Origin: UBA2227 sp036677505
Lineage (GTDB): Bacteria; Bacillota_I; Bacilli_A; Erysipelotrichales; Erysipelotrichaceae
Assembly (NCBI GenBank): GCA_036677505.1
Contig: JAVBWK010000021.1
Span: 62,001 to 126,000, forward strand
Length of the DNA: 64,000 nt
Reading direction: 5' to 3'
Part shown: positions 8,120 to 16,166 of the stretch, piece by piece
Numbering within the stretch: position 1 is the first letter of the stretch
How the letters are laid out: every line of letters starts with the position of its first letter
Translations under genes and position numbers: made by a program
The notes under the pieces: model-generated
Databases searched by the model: none
Seen by the model: the letters and a program-made list of their open reading frames with translations, nothing else
Told to the model about the DNA's origin: nothing

Positions 8120-9283
8120 ATGGACAACTTTAGATTTCATGTATACACAGAAGTATTCTTTGGAAAAGGAGAAATCAAGAATCTTCCTGCCACGCTAAGT
8201 AAATTCGGAAAGAACGTACTGTTTGCCTATGGAGGCGGAAGCATCAAGAAAAACGGCATTTATGATGAAATCATAAAACTGCTCTCAGACACATTCAACG
8301 TCGTTGAATTTTCGGATATTGAACCCAACCCGAGTCTGGACTCAGTCAAACGCGGTGTCAGTTTATGCCATGAGCACTCAATCGACGTGATATTAGCTGT
8401 AGGCGGCGGATCGGTCATTGACTGCACCAAAGCCGTCGCGGCCGCAAGATTTTATGAAGGCGATCCCTGGGATTTGGTGCTTGACTCACGGAAAATCAGC
8501 AAAGCCTTGCCGATCGTCACCGTACTGACCATGGCCGGAACCGGATCAGAGATGAACCGCGGCTCGGTCATAACCAACAAGGAACAAATGTTAAAATTGG
8601 GCATGGGCTCACCGGTAACCATGCCTCAGGCTACGGTCATCGACCCGACATACTTATACAGTCTGCCGCCCTTACAGACAGCGGCAGGGGCTGTTGACAC
8701 GATTTCCCATGTGCTTGAAAGTTATTTTAAAAAAGGCGATGACGCCTTTATTCAAGATAAGATTGCGGAAGCGGTCATGCTCACCGTCATCAAATATGCG
8801 CCGCTGGCACTGAAAGATCCTCAGCATTATGCCGCAAGAGCCAATCTGGCATGGGCCAGTTCACTTGCGCTCAACGGACTGACCGGCAACGGGAAATCCG
8901 GCGCTTGGTCCGTGCATCCGATCGAGCATGAACTGAGCGCATACTATGATTTGACTCACGGTGTAGGTTTGGCCATCCTGATTCCGGCATGGCTCAAGCA
9001 CATTCTAAATGAAAGCACAGCAGAGCGGATTGCTACCTTAGGAATCAACGTATTCAAACTGTCAGATCAAAAAAATGTGATGGAAACTGCGAAAAAAACG
9101 ATCAAAGCTATGGAAGATTTCTTCACTTCCCTTGGCATCCCGATGCGATTAAGTGATGTCGGCATCGGTGAAGAAAAATTCGAGATCATGGCTGAGAAAG
9201 CAGTCAAATACGGGGCACTCAAATTTGCCTACGTTCCTCTTTCAAAAGAGGATGTCGTCCATATCTATCAATTATGTAAATAA
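8120..9283 (+). CDS. Iron-containing alcohol dehydrogenase (BdhA/YqhD-like)
   Basis: A 387-residue group III alcohol dehydrogenase, probably NAD(P)H-dependent reduction of butyraldehyde-type aldehydes in the cytoplasm. It has the nucleotide motif AVGGGSVID and a full metal set: Asp and His in GAVDTISHVLE, His in HPIEHELSAYYD and His in LTHGVGLA. AGGAGG (8107-8112) supports the start at 8120; a longer in-frame extension upstream has no ribosome site. It is a monocistronic unit with its own promoter and terminator. The exact substrate is not readable. Confidence 0.88.
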   Translation: MDNFRFHVYTEVFFGKGEIKNLPATLSKFGKNVLFAYGGGSIKKNGIYDEIIKLLSDTFNVVEFSDIEPNPSLDSVKRGVSLCHEHSIDVILAVGGGSVIDCTKAVAAARFYEGDPWDLVLDSRKISKALPIVTVLTMAGTGSEMNRGSVITNKEQMLKLGMGSPVTMPQATVIDPTYLYSLPPLQTAAGAVDTISHVLESYFKKGDDAFIQDKIAEAVMLTVIKYAPLALKDPQHYAARANLAWASSLALNGLTGNGKSGAWSVHPIEHELSAYYDLTHGVGLAILIPAWLKHILNESTAERIATLGINVFKLSDQKNVMETAKKTIKAMEDFFTSLGIPMRLSDVGIGEEKFEIMAEKAVKYGALKFAYVPLSKEDVVHIYQLCK

Positions 9284-9310
9284 GCGGGTCTCCCCGCTTA
9301 TTTTATTTCA
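9281..9310. terminator. Terminator between convergent genes
   Basis: TAAGCGGG-TCTC-CCCGCTTA followed by TTTTATTT. The hairpin includes the dehydrogenase stop codon. Confidence 0.8.
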
Positions 9311-9794
9311 CCCATACTTCTTCAACTTCTCCGATGATCATCGTGTGAACATCGCCATTGGGATACATTTTTCGTTTGATTTCTTCTTGAATGTTTTGTT
9401 CATCCAACGGCTGCATCATGATTTTTTTGCACTTAATGATCAACTCTGCCTCATCGAAATACAGAGCCTCCTTATCCACATGATAAGGAATCCCGCATTC
9501 ACTGATCTTATCTCGCTCTCTACCGCTGATTGAACCCAAATAGTTCAAAACCGGGCGATGCTGTTGGGAGAAGAAGGAAAGTGTAAAATAATCGCTTTTA
9601 CCGAGGAGTTCATGAGTATAGCGGCTTGGCCGAACGTAGATCGTTGCGATCGGTCGGTTCCACAGGGTTCCGATGGATCCCCAACTGGCTGTCATGGCAT
9701 TGATATTCGGATTTGCCACACCAATCAGACACCACTGATAATTAAACAGGGAGAAAGATGAGACATTGAGTTCGGATAAGTAAATTTGTTTCAT
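9303..9794 (-). CDS. Flavin reductase (DIM6/NTAB) family protein
   Basis: A 163-residue FMN-binding split-barrel protein. Recognised from VANPNINAMTASWGSIGTLWNRP, then IYVRPSRYTHELL and YFTLSFF, the typical flavin-binding strand order. Members reduce flavins with NAD(P)H or bind FMN as part of another enzyme. GAGG lies upstream of the ATG. It is convergent with the alcohol dehydrogenase gene. The partner enzyme is not apparent. Confidence 0.82.
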   Translation of the reverse strand: MKQIYLSELNVSSFSLFNYQWCLIGVANPNINAMTASWGSIGTLWNRPIATIYVRPSRYTHELLGKSDYFTLSFFSQQHRPVLNYLGSISGRERDKISECGIPYHVDKEALYFDEAELIIKCKKIMMQPLDEQNIQEEIKRKMYPNGDVHTMIIGEVEEVWVK

Positions 9795-9825
9795 GGGATA
9801 CCTCAGTTATACCCCTATTTTAACA

Positions 9826-9848
9826 CAAAAGGCACATTTCTGTGCCTA
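9826..9848 (-). terminator. Candidate terminator of the PadR operon
   Basis: On the minus strand AGGCAC-AGAAAT-GTGCCT followed by TTTGTGTT. It overlaps the DUF4097 stop codon. Confidence 0.6.
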
Positions 9849-10754
9849 AGGTTGAATATTGAAGGTTACGATCCCGCTGGTCATCGATACCCGATAATCA
9901 TCGCGACCGGTTTGATAACGGTATGGTGAACTAGAATTTGCATTGGGCCAGTTAGCATTGAACATGCCCGAAGTTTTCTCGACCCGAACCTCAAAATCTG
10001 CGGTTGTGACAAAGGTCATTTCGATCATCCCCGAAGTCATCTCTACATCCACATCCCTCGGAGCAACTTCCAGTAAATTCGCAACGATTCGGCCGCTGGT
10101 CATTTCTGCCGTCCAAGACTCATTGACGACACCGCTATACGAAGCATCTCCTGAAGTTAGGCTTAAGTAGATTTCATCGGTAAAAACCTGATCCATATCC
10201 AAATCACCGCTGGTCACTTCGATAAACATATCCGAAGCCTCTGTACGGATGATATCGAAATTCCCGGAAGTGGCTTGCAAGTTGACCGAACCCGCACGCA
10301 GATCTTCAATCACGTATTCTCCGGAAGTGGCTTCTAACATGAACTCATCGTACAGTTTATCCGGCAAATATAACTCCAAATAACTGCTCGGCGTAAAGAA
10401 AGTGAATATGTTCCAAATCGATTTAATGCGGCTCTTGATGGTCAGCTTACCGTTATCTACAGTTACGGCTGCCCATTCTTTCATATCCAAATCAAACTGA
10501 GACTTCTCTACCAACTGAAGTATACCATCCGTAGCTTTTTTAACACGAACGCCACCGGCGATCCACTCGATGGAAATCGAGTTGACCTCACCATTGACGG
10601 TCTGTTGCTGTATTTGTATCATTTCACCTTTGACCGGGTTGAAATACGTAAATGGATTGTTGCCTTGAGCGAAAACGAAGAACAGACCAAGGGCACCAGC
10701 CAGAACGAATGTCCAGACAACGGCGGCCAGTGCAGCTGCTGTACGCTTACTCAT
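9846..10754 (-). CDS. DUF4097 beta-solenoid membrane-anchored protein
   Basis: A 302-residue protein with an N-terminal membrane segment (about 8-30) and then a repeated beta-strand region. The unit TSG recurs about every 20-25 residues (ATSGEY, ATSGNF, VTSGDL, LTSGDA, MTSGRI, MTSGMI, KTSGMF, MTSGIV), typical of DUF4097 and of the LiaG type found with envelope-stress systems. Last gene of the padR operon; it overlaps the DUF1700 gene end by 8 nt. Likely a cell-envelope sensor or scaffold; no enzyme motif is visible. Confidence 0.8.
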   Translation of the reverse strand: MSKRTAAALAAVVWTFVLAGALGLFFVFAQGNNPFTYFNPVKGEMIQIQQQTVNGEVNSISIEWIAGGVRVKKATDGILQLVEKSQFDLDMKEWAAVTVDNGKLTIKSRIKSIWNIFTFFTPSSYLELYLPDKLYDEFMLEATSGEYVIEDLRAGSVNLQATSGNFDIIRTEASDMFIEVTSGDLDMDQVFTDEIYLSLTSGDASYSGVVNESWTAEMTSGRIVANLLEVAPRDVDVEMTSGMIEMTFVTTADFEVRVEKTSGMFNANWPNANSSSPYRYQTGRDDYRVSMTSGIVTFNIQP

Positions 10755-11403
10755 CTTTCTGCCTCATCAAGAATAATGCTTTAACAATGTTATAGAGTGC
10801 TGCCGCAATGATAAAGATAATCCAAGAGTAATGGAATGCCGAGAAGGTAAAGCTGATATACAGGAACGTCGCTACCACGATCAGCCAGTAAGCTGCGCTC
10901 AACGCCTCATGCAAAGCGCGGTGCTTCGTGTTTTTTGACTTCCATTCTTTAAACTCTTCGACCAGTGTTTCCTCTTCCTTAACATATTTAGGCTTTGATG
11001 CGGCATTGTAAATCAACAGACCGACACCGATAGCAATACTGGTAAACATCATGGCAACGCCAACGGTTTCCAATCCGAATTCAGAGAATAATACAACCAT
11101 CATCGGACTGATAATGAATAAGCCGACAGCGATTGCTACCAACAATGCGCTTTTCTTACGGTCAGCCGGTGTGATGGTTGATAATACGTGGCGTTCACGC
11201 AAACCTTCGGTCAGTTCACTTAAATCACCGATACCGGCAATCACGGTTTGATATGCTTCTTCTTCCGTTTTCCCTAATCTCAACTGATCATTAAACTTTT
11301 CGACCAGATTGCTGATGAGTTCTTCCTGCAACTCCGTCGACTTCTTGGTTTTCGGTACATCTTCAAACGCCCGTTGAATGTAATTTCTAATTTTTGCGAT
11401 CAT
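10747..11403 (-). CDS. DUF1700/HAAS-domain membrane protein
   Basis: A 218-residue protein. The first about 75 residues form a helical HAAS/DUF1700-type domain (IQRAFEDVPKTKKSTELQEEL... ending GIGDLSEL), followed by about four membrane helices (86-108, 112-132, 164-183, 186-205). In PadR operons such proteins are thought to be membrane partners of the regulated envelope response; the mechanism is not known. It follows padR by 14 nt and overlaps the DUF4097 gene. Confidence 0.75.
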   Translation of the reverse strand: MIAKIRNYIQRAFEDVPKTKKSTELQEELISNLVEKFNDQLRLGKTEEEAYQTVIAGIGDLSELTEGLRERHVLSTITPADRKKSALLVAIAVGLFIISPMMVVLFSEFGLETVGVAMMFTSIAIGVGLLIYNAASKPKYVKEEETLVEEFKEWKSKNTKHRALHEALSAAYWLIVVATFLYISFTFSAFHYSWIIFIIAAALYNIVKALFLMRQKDE

Positions 11404-11417
11404 GATTTTCTTCCTCC

Positions 11418-11738
11418 CTAAATCAGTGAATCAATGAAAAGTTTAGCCTCTTCCCATTCTTGTTTGGATTGCTGATAGAACCTGCGTCCATCGGTGGTGA
11501 TTGAATAGTAGCGGCGTCGGGCTCCGGTGGTCTCATCTCCCCAATAGGAAACGATATATCCGGCAGCTTCCAAGCGCCGAAAGGCAGAGTACAGTGTAGC
11601 TTCTTTGAGCTCGTATAAGTAATTTGTCTTCTCCTGGATGGTCTTGTTGATTTCATATCCGTAACTGTCTTTTTCTAACAGATGTTTCAGGATGATGGTC
11701 TCCGTATGACCCCTTAGGATATCGGATGTTATATTCAT
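11418..11738 (-). CDS. PadR-family transcriptional regulator
   Basis: A 106-residue winged-helix repressor with typical PadR content: ILRGHTETIILKHLLEKDSYGYEI for helix 1-2, ATLYSAFRRLEAAGYI for the recognition helix, and RRRYYSITTDGRRF for the wing. Start at 11738 chosen from AAAGGAGG 6 nt upstream. First gene of a padR-DUF1700-DUF4097 operon, a module common in Bacillota. Autorepression is likely through the inverted repeat over its promoter. Confidence 0.88.
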   Translation of the reverse strand: MNITSDILRGHTETIILKHLLEKDSYGYEINKTIQEKTNYLYELKEATLYSAFRRLEAAGYIVSYWGDETTGARRRYYSITTDGRRFYQQSKQEWEEAKLFIDSLI

Positions 11739-11760
11739 GTCATCCCTCCTTTGCAATATC

Positions 11761-11789
11761 ATAATACCAGTATATACCTCGTCTGTCAA
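11761..11789 (-). promoter_or_regulatory. padR operon promoter (near-consensus)
   Basis: Minus strand TTGACA (11789-11784), 17 bp, TATTAT (11766-11761), with TGG before the -10 as an extended element. Confidence 0.8.
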
Positions 11790-11795
11790 GGTATA
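11773..11795. promoter_or_regulatory. Candidate PadR operator
   Basis: TATACCT-N9-AGGTATA inverted repeat covering the -35 box and spacer of the padR promoter. Confidence 0.6.
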
Positions 11796-11826
11796 TTTTA
11801 TAAAAATGTAAATATTTTTATAATAT

Positions 11827-11857
11827 ATAAAAACCGAGATTCATGACTCGGTTTTTA
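11827..11857. terminator. Bidirectional terminator hairpin
   Basis: AAACCGAG-N8-CTCGGTTT with T-tracts on both strands. On the minus strand it ends the 62-residue membrane protein transcript. Confidence 0.75.
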
Positions 11858-11875
11858 CTTAACCTATTTACTAAT

Positions 11876-12064
11876 TTAATTATCTGCTTTGGGTCGTATA
11901 GATCCAATCAGTACGGTCAGATAAGCCATACAGCCAATTTGAACGGGCAACAAAATAAGACAGATCAACATGAAAAATGCTCCTTCAGGTGTTGGCGGTA
12001 TATCAAATCCCGATAATATAAAGTAAGAAACTACAATGGCAATGACAGCCCATAAAACACCCAT
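11876..12064 (-). CDS. 62-residue two-span membrane protein, unknown
   Basis: A small hydrophobic protein with two predicted membrane helices (about 3-19 and 30-54) separated by a GFDIPPTPEG loop. No family recognised. Its own ATG at 12064 lacks a good ribosome site; an AGGGGGA site instead serves a five-codon reading frame (12084-12067) that ends 2 nt before this ATG. It is followed by a terminator, so it is a separate small transcription unit. Confidence 0.55.
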   Translation of the reverse strand: MGVLWAVIAIVVSYFILSGFDIPPTPEGAFFMLICLILLPVQIGCMAYLTVLIGSIRPKADN

Positions 12065-12066
12065 GG

Positions 12067-12084
12067 CTACTGCTCTTTAATCAT
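12067..12084 (-). CDS. Five-codon mini-ORF upstream of the 62-residue protein
   Basis: ATG-4 codons-TAG (MIKEQ) with AGGGGGA 6 nt before it. Translation here would deliver ribosomes 2 nt from the next ATG, which suggests coupling. It could also be a degraded start. Confidence 0.3.
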   Translation of the reverse strand: MIKEQ

Positions 12085-12136
12085 AGAATATCCCCCTATT
12101 TCCCCTATCATAGCAACTGAACATGAGTGCGTCAAC

Positions 12137-12160
12137 ACAAAAAGTCCCTTTCAGGACTCT
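12137..12160 (-). terminator. Terminator of the fatty-acid operon
   Basis: Minus strand AGTCC-TGAAAG-GGACT followed by TTTTTG, just after the plsC stop. Confidence 0.75.
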
Positions 12161-12163
12161 TCA

Positions 12164-12838
12164 CTATTTTCTTAGCGCAGTGATTCTATCGAACACCAGA
12201 TCACTTAACTTCTGATGAGACAATCCTTTATATTCCTCAGGATATATCGGCAACCCGATGGATACAATCACCGATTCTCTGGTACGCTTCTTCTGATTCA
12301 GTAAATCCGCATGAATCAAAGCTACGGGAACAATAGGCACCTTCGCCAACGTTGCCGGAAGCAATGCTCCCACCTTAAAAGGTAACAACTGATCCGTCTT
12401 CGATCGCGTTCCTTCCGGAAAGATCAGAATGCTTCTTCCCTGTTGCAACTTTCTGGCCGCAGAACGCAGCATCGCGACATTCTCATTGAAATCCGAACGG
12501 TCAAACGCAATCATCTCAATGTTCTTGGCCCACAGCCGCACGACCGGCAGTTTATTGTTCTCAGCTTTTGAAATGTAGGTCATCGGTTGCGGTATTGCCG
12601 CGCTGATTAAAAGCGGATCAATGAAACTCTGGTGATTACAGGCATAGAACACTGTATCCGAAGATAAGTGCTGATCTCCGACGATCATAAACGGAATACG
12701 GTTGATTCGAATAAAACGCCTACACCAACGATGCAGCCATGCATACTTCTCTTCGAAACTTTTGTTCTTCAGCACATGCCCCATGATCTGTGCAGGAATC
12801 AGCAAAAGAACCCCCACAAACCACTGAAAATACGTCAT
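12164..12838 (-). CDS. plsC: 1-acyl-sn-glycerol-3-phosphate acyltransferase
   Basis: A 224-residue membrane-associated acyltransferase that makes phosphatidic acid from lysophosphatidic acid. It has an N-terminal hydrophobic segment, the catalytic HX4D motif in NHQSFID, and FPEGTRSK, the glycerol-phosphate binding motif. Last gene of the fab operon, overlapping fabZ by 4 nt (ATGA), so phospholipid acylation is co-produced with the acyl chains. Whether it uses acyl-ACP or acyl-CoA cannot be read; acyl-ACP is likely in this context. Confidence 0.88.
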   Translation of the reverse strand: MTYFQWFVGVLLLIPAQIMGHVLKNKSFEEKYAWLHRWCRRFIRINRIPFMIVGDQHLSSDTVFYACNHQSFIDPLLISAAIPQPMTYISKAENNKLPVVRLWAKNIEMIAFDRSDFNENVAMLRSAARKLQQGRSILIFPEGTRSKTDQLLPFKVGALLPATLAKVPIVPVALIHADLLNQKKRTRESVIVSIGLPIYPEEYKGLSHQKLSDLVFDRITALRK

Positions 12839-13263
12839 GTCAGATCAACCGCAAACATCAGTTCCCCACTGGCCGCCAACTGATCCCCGACATACGCTTT
12901 CGCACTGGCAAACCCGATGGAACCGCGCTGCTGAATCAGTTCCACTTCCAGTCGCAATACATCCCCGGGAACGACCTGACGTTTGAACCTTACTTTATCC
13001 ATCCCCGCAAAATAAGCCAGCTTCCCCTTAAACGGCTCTTGTGATAATAACAGTACCGCACCGGTCTGTGCCAAAGCTTCCATGATCAACACCCCCGGCA
13101 TCACATGCTTTTGAGGGAAGTGGCCGAGAAAGTACATTTCATTAGCCGATACCGCCTTGATCCCGACGATTTTATTTCCTTCAATTGAAAGAATCTGATC
13201 GACCAACAGAAACGGATACCGATGCGGAATGATCTCTTGTATCTGATTGGAATTATAAATCAT
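12835..13263 (-). CDS. fabZ: 3-hydroxyacyl-ACP dehydratase FabZ
   Basis: A 142-residue hot-dog fold dehydratase of the elongation cycle, removing water from 3-hydroxyacyl-ACP. Catalytic His48 is in FLGHFP and Glu62 in LIMEALAQ. The length matches the family. It starts 3 nt after fabF and overlaps plsC. No FabA/FabN homologue lies in the window, so whether this FabZ also isomerises for unsaturated chains cannot be decided here. Confidence 0.93.
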   Translation of the reverse strand: MIYNSNQIQEIIPHRYPFLLVDQILSIEGNKIVGIKAVSANEMYFLGHFPQKHVMPGVLIMEALAQTGAVLLLSQEPFKGKLAYFAGMDKVRFKRQVVPGDVLRLEVELIQQRGSIGFASAKAYVGDQLAASGELMFAVDLT

Positions 13264-13266
13264 GAA

Positions 13267-14505
13267 TCAGCCCTCCCATTTCTTCAAAATGATGGAAGCA
13301 TTATGACCGCCAAATCCCAAGGAATTTGACATTGCATAGGTAATTTCTTGTTTTCGACCGACATTCGCCACCACATCGAGATCGCACAACGGATCCTGAT
13401 GAACCAAATTGACCGTTGCCGGAACAAATCCTTCCTGAAGGGCTTTGACAGAGATGATTGCTTCGATAGCACCTGACGCCCCAAGCATATGACCGGTCAT
13501 CGACTTGGTCGAACTGATCAACAGTTTATTGGCATGATCTCCAAACGCCCGTTTAACCGCCAACGTTTCTGTCTTATCATTTAACGGCGTGCTCGTTCCG
13601 TGCGCATTGATATAGTCCACGTGCTCTGGGGACAGTTTCGCGTCCTTGACTGCCAACGTCATCGCCAACGCACCCATCGACCCATCTTCCAACGGAGCGG
13701 TGATATGGTTGGCATCACACGTCGTGCCATAACCGACGATCTCCCCGTAAATCTTAGCCTTGCGCGCCAACGCGCTTTCCAACTCTTCCAACATGACGAT
13801 TGCCGATCCTTCACCCATGACAAAGCCTGATCGCTGCTCATCAAAGGGAATGGAAGCCCGGTTGGGATCATCCCCCTCATGCAAGGCACGCATGACCATA
13901 AACCCCGCCACACCCAACGGAGTGATCGAAGCTTCACTGCCACCGGCTAGCATCCACGTGGCATATCCGTCACGAATCTTATGAAAAGCCACACCGATCG
14001 CATCGGTGCCCGCCGCACACGCCGTGACGATCGAAGAACAATGCCCGTTAGCACCGCAGTCGATCGCAACCGATCCGGCTGCAAGATTGATCAGGGTCAT
14101 GGGAATAAAGAAAGGTGAAATCCGGTTTGGACCTTTTTCATTCAGATTATCCTTTGCATTTTCCAACGAAGCCAACCCACCGATACCCGATCCAACGATA
14201 ACACCTAACTGTGTAGAATCGATCGCATCCACTGACAGCTGTGAATCTTTGAGTGCCTGCTTCGCCGCGATCCGCGCAAATACCGTAAACCGATCATTAA
14301 ACTTTACATCGCGCTTTGTAAAATATTGTTCGACATCCAAGTCCTTGACTTGAGCTGCCAACTTAACTTTATATTCTGCAGTATCAAAGGCACTGATTGA
14401 ATCAATCCCGCACTTACCCTCTTGGACACTGCTCCACAATTGTTCGACCGTGTTGCCGATGGGAGATACGGCTCCCATTCCGGTAATAACTACTCTTCTC
14501 ATCAT
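13267..14505 (-). CDS. fabF: 3-oxoacyl-ACP synthase II FabF
   Basis: A 412-residue condensing enzyme that extends acyl-ACP with malonyl-ACP. It holds the Cys-His-His set: Cys163 in VTACAAGT, His in NAHGTSTPLND and His in SMTGHMLGASGA. The N-terminus is RRVVITGMG, typical of FabF. The start is ATG 14505 or the adjacent ATG 14502, with AGGTG upstream. It follows fabG by 6 nt. Confidence 0.94.
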   Translation of the reverse strand: MMRRVVITGMGAVSPIGNTVEQLWSSVQEGKCGIDSISAFDTAEYKVKLAAQVKDLDVEQYFTKRDVKFNDRFTVFARIAAKQALKDSQLSVDAIDSTQLGVIVGSGIGGLASLENAKDNLNEKGPNRISPFFIPMTLINLAAGSVAIDCGANGHCSSIVTACAAGTDAIGVAFHKIRDGYATWMLAGGSEASITPLGVAGFMVMRALHEGDDPNRASIPFDEQRSGFVMGEGSAIVMLEELESALARKAKIYGEIVGYGTTCDANHITAPLEDGSMGALAMTLAVKDAKLSPEHVDYINAHGTSTPLNDKTETLAVKRAFGDHANKLLISSTKSMTGHMLGASGAIEAIISVKALQEGFVPATVNLVHQDPLCDLDVVANVGRKQEITYAMSNSLGFGGHNASIILKKWEG

Positions 14506-14511
14506 TTCACC

Positions 14512-15249
14512 TCACATGACCATGCCGCCATCCACATGGATGACCTGGCCGGTAATATAGTTAGCGGACTCACTTGCCAAAAACAAAGCGACCTTCGCTA
14601 CATCCTCCGGCTGACCCAACCGCGCCATCGGCACCTGAGCCAAAATCCCGCTTTTCACTTCATCGCTGAGAACATCTGTCATTTTCGTCTGAATAAATCC
14701 CGGAGCAATGGCATTGCACGTCACATTGCGCGACGCCAGTTCTCTGGCCACACTTTTAGTCAGAGCAATGACCCCGCCTTTGGAAGCCGCATAATTGGCT
14801 TGACCGATATTGCCGATCACACCGATTACCGAGGACATGTTGATGATCCTGCCTTTACGGGCTTTCATCATCGGCTTGACCACGGCTTTGATACAATTGA
14901 AAGTTCCCAACAGGTTGACATCGAGCACATCCGCAAAATCCTCGCTGCTCATCCGCAGTAACAGATTATCCTTAGTGATCCCGGAGTTATTAATAAGCAC
15001 ATCGATCGAACCAAAAGTTTTCAGCGTCAGATCGATCATTGCATCGACTTGTTCCTTTTTGGAAACATCGGCTTGAATAGCCATGGATTCAACACCATAA
15101 CTTTTACATTGATCAGCCACCTCCAGGGCAGCCTGATGGGAATGCCCGAAATTGACCACGACATTGTACCCCGCCTGCGCAAAGGTCAGTGCACAGGCCT
15201 TTCCGATGCCCGAAGCTGCTCCGGTAACTACGACTGTCAAGCGACTCAT
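14512..15249 (-). CDS. fabG: 3-oxoacyl-ACP reductase FabG
   Basis: A 245-residue short-chain dehydrogenase that reduces 3-oxoacyl-ACP with NADPH. It has the cofactor motif TGAASGIG, the NNSGIT segment, catalytic Ser in INMSSVIG and the YAASK tyrosine-lysine pair, and it ends in the family pattern GQVIHVDGGMVM. It overlaps the fabD end by 4 nt within the fab operon. Confidence 0.93.
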   Translation of the reverse strand: MSRLTVVVTGAASGIGKACALTFAQAGYNVVVNFGHSHQAALEVADQCKSYGVESMAIQADVSKKEQVDAMIDLTLKTFGSIDVLINNSGITKDNLLLRMSSEDFADVLDVNLLGTFNCIKAVVKPMMKARKGRIINMSSVIGVIGNIGQANYAASKGGVIALTKSVARELASRNVTCNAIAPGFIQTKMTDVLSDEVKSGILAQVPMARLGQPEDVAKVALFLASESANYITGQVIHVDGGMVM

Positions 15250-16166
15250 ACAAGTTCTCCTTTCAGCTTCTCAATCGAAGCTTCATCCTCAATCGCAAAA
15301 ATACGTGCTTGCGGAGCGATTTTCTTAACAAATCCGGACAGCACGGTACCCGGACCGACCTCGACAAACGTATCCACACCATCCTCGACCATATTCTCAA
15401 TGGTCTTGACAAACTGCACCGTACTGTGAATCTGCCTGGTCAAAGCCGATACGATATCTGTTTCTTTCTGGCCGGAAACATTGAAATATACATCGATCAG
15501 CGGGGATTGAATGGCTACATTCCCCAAAATCTCATTCAACTGCTTGGACGCATCGGTCAGCAACGAACTGTGAAACGCTCCCGAAACATTGAGCGGCATG
15601 ACTCGCCGAACACCCTTGGCTAACAAAAGTTCCTTAGCCTTCTCTAGGGCTTCAATGTGACCGCTGATTACCGTTTGATTGACGCTGTTTTTATTGGCAA
15701 TCTCACAGATGCCCAGTGAGGTCACTTGCTCATCTGAGAGCACCGACTCAATCAGTGCAGTATCATCAGATAACACCGCTGCCATCGATGATACACCTGC
15801 CGGCAGTGCCTGGGCCATGATCTGACCGCGCTTTCTTACCAATGCCACCGCATCACTTAGCTGAAATGCATTGGCGAAGGTCAGAGCCGAATACTCTCCT
15901 AAACTCAAACCTGCAACTGCACTGGGAATAATCCCCTGAGATACAGCCGCATGGGCAATGGCCAAGGAAGTCACCAACAGACAGCTCTGCGTATAATTGG
16001 TGTGGTTGAGTTGTTCCTGAGGTCCTTCAAAACACAGTTTCTTTAAATCAAAATCGAGAGATACCGTATCATATACTTTCTTTGATGCCGGATACTTCTG
16101 ATAGACATCATATCCCATCCCCACTTTTTGAACGCCTTGACCGGCAAAGAGATATGCAATTTTCAT
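15246..16166 (-). CDS. fabD: Malonyl-CoA:ACP transacylase FabD
   Basis: A 306-residue transacylase that loads malonyl groups onto ACP. It shows the start LFAGQGVQKVGMG, the nucleophile Ser in GLSLGEYSAL, and GAFHSSLL with the catalytic His. ATG at 16166 is preferred because it overlaps the upstream stop as ATGA and a GGGGTGG ribosome site lies just before it; a GTG three codons earlier is the alternative. Confidence 0.93.
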   Translation of the reverse strand: MKIAYLFAGQGVQKVGMGYDVYQKYPASKKVYDTVSLDFDLKKLCFEGPQEQLNHTNYTQSCLLVTSLAIAHAAVSQGIIPSAVAGLSLGEYSALTFANAFQLSDAVALVRKRGQIMAQALPAGVSSMAAVLSDDTALIESVLSDEQVTSLGICEIANKNSVNQTVISGHIEALEKAKELLLAKGVRRVMPLNVSGAFHSSLLTDASKQLNEILGNVAIQSPLIDVYFNVSGQKETDIVSALTRQIHSTVQFVKTIENMVEDGVDTFVEVGPGTVLSGFVKKIAPQARIFAIEDEASIEKLKGELV

